The notes beneath the pieces are model-generated. The model made no database searches. It saw only the letters and a list, made by a program, of their open reading frames with translations, and had not been told where the DNA came from. The position numbers and the translations under genes were made by a program. Shown here piece after piece: positions 59,568 to 64,000 of a stretch of 64,000 nucleotides of DNA. The first letter of the stretch is position 1. Each line of letters starts with the position of its first letter. Source of the DNA: Sodalis praecaptivus (GTDB lineage Bacteria > Pseudomonadota > Gammaproteobacteria > Enterobacterales > Enterobacteriaceae); the NCBI RefSeq assembly GCF_000517425.1, contig NZ_CP006569.1:2356001-2420000 (forward strand), read 5' to 3'.

Positions 59568-59793
59568 GGCCCTCTCTGTTCGCCGCTGCGCCGCTGCGGC
59601 CGTTGCTTTGATGACCGGCGATGTCGCCGGACTGCTCATAAAGTAACCCGAGAACCCTTACTCTATCACATTCGGGATGGGCTTAGACAGTGAGATGACT
59701 TACCATTCTAAACTACAATAAATACATTGCTAAATATCTGATGTTTGACCTGCCCGCTATCGTGTTTGACGCTTACAGTCCGGAGAAGGAAAA

Positions 59794-61089
59794 ATGACGC
59801 AACTGGAAAAGGAACGGTTTATCGGCCTGGAGTGGCTGCGCTTCCTGCTTGGCTGTTACGTAATGATTTATCATACCGCTCACCACTATCCGCAATTCAA
59901 CGCAGTGTTTGGTCTGAGCGAGCTGACCAGTATGGGCTTTTTCGCCACCAGCGCCTTTTTTGTTCTGTCCGGGTTTTTACTCGCCCATGTCTATGTTCGC
60001 GGCCGCGGATTACGCGAGCCGGCCAGCCATTTTTGGCGTAAGCGGTTGTTTAATCTCTATCCCATTCATATCGTGGCGCTGGTGTCGTCCATGCTGGTGG
60101 TTACGTTCATGCAATGGTTGGCGATACCGCCCGAAGGTCCCGGCGCGACAATCCGGTTTGTGGTGTACGACACCAATGAAATTCTGGGCCAGACGCATCC
60201 GGAACTGTTCCGTCATTACATGGATAACGTGCAGCTGGCGTTCAACAGCGTCTTACAGCTCTTTATGCTACAGGCGTGGAACCCCTATTTCCTGACGTTC
60301 AATGCACCGCTCTGGTCGCTGTCGGCGCTGTTTTTCTTTTATCTGTTGTTCCCTTGGGCGGCGCCGCGTCTGATGAATGCGCGCAACCCCTGGCTGTGGC
60401 TTGGGATCTGCATGCTGGTCTATTTGTTGCCGCCGCTATGGGTAATTTGGCAGCATCAATATGGCGTGCCTTATACCGGGCTATTGCAGCGTCTGCCGCT
60501 GTTTCGCGTACCGGAATTCTTCGGCGGTATCCTGGCGTATGCATTATTCAAACGCGCCCATCTGTCGGGGGTCGTGCTATCGGCCGCCGCGCGCCGCATG
60601 ATGGTGCTGTTTATCGTGGGCTGTTTCTTGCTAGCCACCGTGCTGTTTACCCACGGCCCCAAATATTGGTATTTCTTGTTGCATAATGGCCTGCTGCTGC
60701 CTTCGCAACTGATGCTTATCACGCTGTGCGCGCTGGCGCGCAATCCAGACAGCGCCTGGCTGCGCCATTGGTCGCCCCGCCTGGGCGCGGCGTCGTTATC
60801 CATGTTCGCCCTGCATGTCCCGCTGTTCAATCTGTTCATGACGCTGGAGCAGCTGGTGCGGGGCGCACCCGGGCAATGTTTGAACCAATGGAGCGAGTGC
60901 GTGGCGGCCGCAGCCAACGTCAAGCTGTCATTAACCGGCTATGCCCTGTTCCTGGTGCTGACCGTGACGGTATGCGTGCTGTTTCAGGAGCGTTTTGTCG
61001 TGCGGGTCAGAAAATGGCTGGTGGCCCGCTTTATCGGTCACCCTGCCAAACCTGTCGGCGAAACGGGTGTAAAAACCAGCGGGTCATGA
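59794..61089 (+). CDS. Acyltransferase 3 family membrane protein
   Basis: A 431-residue membrane enzyme with about ten hydrophobic segments of the acyltransferase 3 (OafA/NodX) family, which moves acyl groups onto sugars of LPS, exopolysaccharide or other surface glycans. Family signs are the N-terminal GLEWLRFLLGCYVMIYHTAH with its His, and FFATSAFFVLSGFLLAHVYV. No SGNH domain is attached. The target glycan cannot be told from sequence. It is inserted where E. coli has ychN. Confidence 0.9.
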   Translation: MTQLEKERFIGLEWLRFLLGCYVMIYHTAHHYPQFNAVFGLSELTSMGFFATSAFFVLSGFLLAHVYVRGRGLREPASHFWRKRLFNLYPIHIVALVSSMLVVTFMQWLAIPPEGPGATIRFVVYDTNEILGQTHPELFRHYMDNVQLAFNSVLQLFMLQAWNPYFLTFNAPLWSLSALFFFYLLFPWAAPRLMNARNPWLWLGICMLVYLLPPLWVIWQHQYGVPYTGLLQRLPLFRVPEFFGGILAYALFKRAHLSGVVLSAAARRMMVLFIVGCFLLATVLFTHGPKYWYFLLHNGLLLPSQLMLITLCALARNPDSAWLRHWSPRLGAASLSMFALHVPLFNLFMTLEQLVRGAPGQCLNQWSECVAAAANVKLSLTGYALFLVLTVTVCVLFQERFVVRVRKWLVARFIGHPAKPVGETGVKTSGS

Positions 61090-61336
61090 TGAGGTCTAAC
61101 GCTGCGGCGTCGCCGAAGAGCGGCGCGCACTCGGGCCGAGGGCCGGCGCGCAGGGGCAAAAACCGCGCGACACGCGGCCCAGGCGTTAAAGGGGGGCTGA
61201 ATGATCGATCGCTGCGCGCCATCCCCCTGCGCAACGGCGCCGGCTGAACAGCGCGTTATCCTGCGGCCACCGGCCTGGCCTGAAGAGCGCCATCCCGCCT
61301 TGCGCCGTCTCACGGTGGTCACCCGCGCGGCGCCGA

Positions 61337-62044
61337 TTAAATCGCCAGCGGCGGCTCATCCCGCGGCGTTTGGTTCACCGCCGCCCGCCCCTGGATCAGT
61401 TGGCGAACCTGCTTGACCAATTCCACCATACAGTCATCCTGCATGCCGTAATTGTTCAGCTCTTGCTCCAGGGCAAAGAGATACTGGGCGTTGGTGCCAA
61501 GCGGGCCGCTGGCGCAGGCGATAAGCGGTGCGATAACCTGCGACCGGGTATCCGCCTCGAAAAAAGGGTGGCAGGGATCCATGACAAAGGCCAATGCCGT
61601 GACGCTGTCACCATTATCCAACGTCAGTTCGCTCCATATGGGGATGTAGCATCCGGTCAGCATCTCCCGCTTCCACAGCAATTCCAGCTCCTCGTGCAGG
61701 CGATCTTCAGGCAGGCGAAACGCCAGGCCCGTGGTCTGGCCGCCCTCTTTTAACGCCAACATGCGCCCCGGCTGCGACGAGGTACCGCGTCCGGAGATAA
61801 GCCGCAGACAGAAGGCGCGATGCCAGCCGAAGAGCGTGGCCGGACGCACCTCTTCCGCCTCAAAGATGGGATTCCACATCAGCGAGCCGTAACCGAAAAT
61901 CCACACCGGGCTATTGTCCGGTCGACGACTCAGCGTGCACGCCAGCGATGCCCGCCGCTGTTCGGGCGTTAACAGCAGCGATTCGTCAATAATACCAAAG
62001 GCCGTTTTACAATCCGCTTTCTGCAAAAAGTCTCGCGTTAACAC
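61337..62044 (-). CDS. chaC: ChaC, glutathione-specific gamma-glutamylcyclotransferase
   Basis: A 235-residue enzyme that cleaves glutathione to 5-oxoproline and Cys-Gly. The substrate-binding motif is VWIFGYGSLMWNPIFE (near residue 49), and the catalytic Glu is in the ELELLWKREMLTGCY region. The C-terminus matches ChaC. It lies 840 bases downstream of chaB, a gap filled by a minisatellite. Confidence 0.93.
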   Translation of the reverse strand: MLTRDFLQKADCKTAFGIIDESLLLTPEQRRASLACTLSRRPDNSPVWIFGYGSLMWNPIFEAEEVRPATLFGWHRAFCLRLISGRGTSSQPGRMLALKEGGQTTGLAFRLPEDRLHEELELLWKREMLTGCYIPIWSELTLDNGDSVTALAFVMDPCHPFFEADTRSQVIAPLIACASGPLGTNAQYLFALEQELNNYGMQDDCMVELVKQVRQLIQGRAAVNQTPRDEPPLAI

Positions 62045-62885
62045 TCGCTTGCTTTCTCCTGGCCATCACGTTCAACTGCGGTGGCGCACCTGCGCCGCCT
62101 GCGCGTGAAGATAATTTCTGTTTTTATTGCTCATAATTGAATCACCAACAATATGACCATATGCGTTTCCGCCGCCGCAATCAAGTTTGAAGCGAGTCAC
62201 AATTATGACAAAAAGCTATCCCGGCGCGCGTCCCCGGCGCCGCGACCCTAGCCGCAGCGAATAGCGCTGACGCGGCCGGGGATCACCGCGTCTCGGCGTC
62301 AGGCCCTGCCCAGCTCGCAAACCCTGACGGTGGCGCTTCCCGTGACGGTAGAGGGCAACGACGGACCCCATGCGCGCACACACCAAAAGGAAGCCCGTCT
62401 CGGCAGGGCAAAATTGCGGCGGCGGATGGGTTAAGACCTTAAGCTCAGCAGGCCGGTTGTAAAGCTTAGGGCGAGTAGCCGCAGGGTGGCGCTATCGGGG
62501 CGGCAAGATGCGGGCGCTGCACGGGCAATCGGGGTAACTACGCGCAAGGGGACGGCGCCGGCACGTCCAATCGGGCAAAGCCGCGCACGGGGACGGCGCC
62601 GGCACGTCTAATCGGGGCAAAGCCGCGCACGGGGACGGCGCCAACGCGTCCAATCGGGGCAAAGCTGCGCACGGGGATGGCGCCGACACGTCCAATCGGG
62701 CAAAGCCGCGCACGGGGACGGCGCTGGTACGTTTAATCGGGGCAAAGCCGCGCACGGGGACGGCGCCGGCACGTCCAATCGGGCAAAGCCGCGCACGGGG
62801 ACGGCGCTGGTACGTCCAATCGGGGCAAAGCCGCACAGGGGGACGGCGCTGCCCGCCGCCCGCGCCCCCTGCACTGCGTCAGCCC
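62045..62885. other. chaB-chaC intergenic region with minisatellite
   Basis: About 840 bases. No gene is seen. The left part (62050-62480) is ordinary GC-rich sequence; a 41/42-bp minisatellite fills 62540-62850 (separate entry). In E. coli chaB and chaC are close together, so this is a considerable expansion. Confidence 0.6.
62540..62850. repeat. 41/42-bp minisatellite
   Basis: About seven copies of the unit GCAAAGCCGCGCACGGGGAC plus GGCGCCGGCACGTCCAATCGG. Spacing between matching bases of successive copies is 42, 42, 41, 42, 41, 42. The length differences come from three versus four Gs before the CAAAG. The outer copies are more degenerate. The length of 42 is a multiple of three, but the 41-base copies break any reading frame, and nothing suggests translation. 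Confidence 0.93.
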
Positions 62886-63116
62886 TTACTTTTTCGGGTG
62901 CCAGCGGTCGTCTTCGCCCTTATGGTATTTATGTTTTACCGCCGCCCAGGCGACCTTATGGGCGGTCTCCTCACGCGATTCATGGCCGCGGCGCTCGGAA
63001 GCCTCTTTGTATTGATCCCAAGCGCTATTAAAGGCTTCGCGGTAAATATCCTGCGCATGCTTGGGCAAAACCCCGGTGACGCTGTCCGGTAAGGATGAAT
63101 TGGATTGATAGGGCAT
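62886..63116 (-). CDS. chaB: ChaB, cation transport regulator
   Basis: A 76-residue acidic/basic small protein of the ChaB family (DSVTGVLPKHAQDIYREAFN, WAAVKHKYHKGEDDRWHPKK), annotated in E. coli as a regulator of ChaA. No membrane segment. The ribosome site (GGAGG) lies upstream of the ATG at 63116. It is divergent from chaA. Confidence 0.93.
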   Translation of the reverse strand: MPYQSNSSLPDSVTGVLPKHAQDIYREAFNSAWDQYKEASERRGHESREETAHKVAWAAVKHKYHKGEDDRWHPKK

Positions 63117-63590
63117 ACAGCCTCCTTTTAGGGTCCTTATCCTATTTCAGTATAGGTCCTGTGGCGTTTTTCGTCGGCAGACGCGACGCGCGCCGCCGCC
63201 CGTCGTGACGCCCGACGCTGACCGCAGGCCTATCAACAGTTTTTTCACCCCGTTAATAGCCGCTTTTTCCTCAAGACCGAATTTATTGCATTATCAGCGT
63301 GCGTTTTAGCCTCTATTTTGGCATAAATGAGAGAAGACAAACGGGCATTAAGGCGACAAAATAAGAAAACAACGCCTTTCATCAAAGACCTAGTTATCGC
63401 AGCGCGCAAAGAGAGGTATTTATGCCACTCTAAGGGCATTAACGCCGTTAAACGTCAATTTATGCAAATGACCCCGCGCAAACAATCCCTTTATGTTAAA
63501 CTTATCGCTGCCGTTAATGGTAATCGGTAAGCGCCCGTGGCGGAGTCGCGGGTAGGACATTCAGCGTTCAATTCAGGAGAGAGCGACAGC
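63117..63590. other. chaB-chaA divergent intergenic region
   Basis: About 470 bases. An AT-rich part (63240-63530) holds a possible 67-codon ORF (separate entry). Promoters for chaB and chaA are expected here but not clearly recognised. Confidence 0.4.
63327..63530 (+). CDS. Possible small basic protein
   Basis: A 67-residue, Lys/Arg-rich frame between chaB and chaA. Its codons are richer in A and T than those of neighbours. No ribosome site is seen before the ATG. It ends with MTPRKQSLYVKLIAAVNGN, and I do not recognise it. It may be a chance frame in an AT-rich gap, or a small transferred gene. Confidence 0.3.
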   Translation: MREDKRALRRQNKKTTPFIKDLVIAARKERYLCHSKGINAVKRQFMQMTPRKQSLYVKLIAAVNGNR

Positions 63591-64000
63591 ATGACGTCCG
63601 CCACCCCTGCGGTTAAGACCCGCCATAAAGAATATAGCCTGATTTTTCCTCTGGCCGCGCTTGGCGTGCTCAGCCTCTGGGGGGCCGCTACCGCAATAGG
63701 CGTGCTTGTGGCGATCAATCTGCTGGCGTTGCTCGGCATTTTGGTCAGCGCCTTTAGCGTGGTGCGCCACGCCGACGTGCTGGCCCACCGGCTCGGCGAG
63801 CCTCTCGGGTCGCTCATTTTGACCCTGTCCGTGGTGATTCTCGAAGTCAGCCTCATCTCGGCGCTGATGGCGACCGGCAATGCTGCGCCCGCCTTGATGC
63901 GCGACACGCTGTATTCGGTCATCATGATCGTCACCACCGGCCTGGTCGGCTTCTCATTGCTGCTGGGCGGCAGCAAATTCGCCACTCAGTCGCTTAATCT
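63591..64000 (+). CDS. chaA: ChaA, sodium(potassium)/proton antiporter (5' part only)
   Basis: The N-terminal 136 residues of the Ca2+/Na+/K+-H+ antiporter of the CaCA family. The window ends inside the gene. Clear matches with E. coli ChaA: VKTRHKEYSLIFPLAALGVL, SAFSVVRHADVLAHRLGEP and VVILEVSLISALMATGNA. The ribosome site is CAGGAGAG at 63574-63581. Confidence 0.95.
   Translation, partial: MTSATPAVKTRHKEYSLIFPLAALGVLSLWGAATAIGVLVAINLLALLGILVSAFSVVRHADVLAHRLGEPLGSLILTLSVVILEVSLISALMATGNAAPALMRDTLYSVIMIVTTGLVGFSLLLGGSKFATQSLN

Noticed and set aside
62540-62850. Possible CRISPR array
   Set aside because: The whole unit is repeated without unique spacers and no cas genes are present.
62492-62874. 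Minus-strand ORFs through the 41/42-bp repeats
   Set aside because: Copies of 41 bases shift the frame, so the translation is an artefact of repeats lacking stops.

Overview
The window looks like a stretch of chromosome from a GC-rich enterobacterium close to Sodalis. This is inferred from protein resemblance and gene order. Long blocks follow the Escherichia coli order (suf-menI-ydiJ-ydiK-rprA; ppsA-ppsR-aroH-selO; nlpC-btuD-btuE-btuC; ihfA-pheT-pheS-pheM-rplT-rpmI-infC-thrS; yniA-yniB-hxpB-ydjM-katE; osmE-nadE; spy; ychO-chaC-chaB-chaA). They are separated by unusually long non-coding gaps, several holding degenerate tandem repeats, and by accessory genes. I saw no insertion sequence, prophage, tRNA, rRNA or CRISPR array.

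Region by region. 1-2.8 kb: the start of the suf Fe-S assembly operon, a long regulatory gap with a perfect Fur box, and an MFS transporter. 2.8-12.6 kb: menaquinone thioesterase MenI, the FAD/Fe-S oxidoreductase YdiJ, the AI-2E family protein YdiK, the sRNA RprA, PEP synthase with its divergent regulator PpsR, and the DAHP synthase AroH. 12.9-14.1 kb: an unrecognised protein with a Leu/Pro/Arg repeat. 14.1-20.3 kb: SelO, a lipoate ligase, NlpC, vitamin B12 uptake genes and a DUF2502 protein. 21-28.2 kb: the translation cluster ihfA to thrS, with a phe attenuator and extended leader peptide, the AUU start of infC, and a thrS leader with two tRNA-Thr-like hairpins. 28.7-37 kb: accessory genes, namely a DUF1264 lipoprotein, a divergent SDR/XRE pair and a two-partner secretion system. 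37.4 kb: a 28-residue membrane peptide gene with its own terminator.

38.3-46.2 kb: yniA, yniB, hxpB, then a pectin/uronate module (kdgF divergent from kduI-kduD, with a KdgR-like box between), ydjM and katE. 46.4-53.9 kb: two TetR regulators and a complete RND efflux operon with a palindromic operator, in the place where E. coli has cedA-chb. 54.5-57.7 kb: osmE, nadE, a LysR regulator and spy. At about 57.7-58.1 kb the E. coli-like order breaks and jumps to the ychO-cha region, which continues past the window end in chaA. An acyltransferase sits where ychN would be.

The genes suggest a free-living or recently host-associated enterobacterium: plant polysaccharide breakdown, an adhesin/exoprotein system, drug efflux, and envelope and oxidative stress functions (katE, spy, osmE, rprA, btuE). 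The most unusual items are the repeat protein at 12.95 kb, the 41/42-bp minisatellite between chaC and chaB, the other intergenic repeats, the extended pheM leader, the small membrane peptide and the short TpsA protein.
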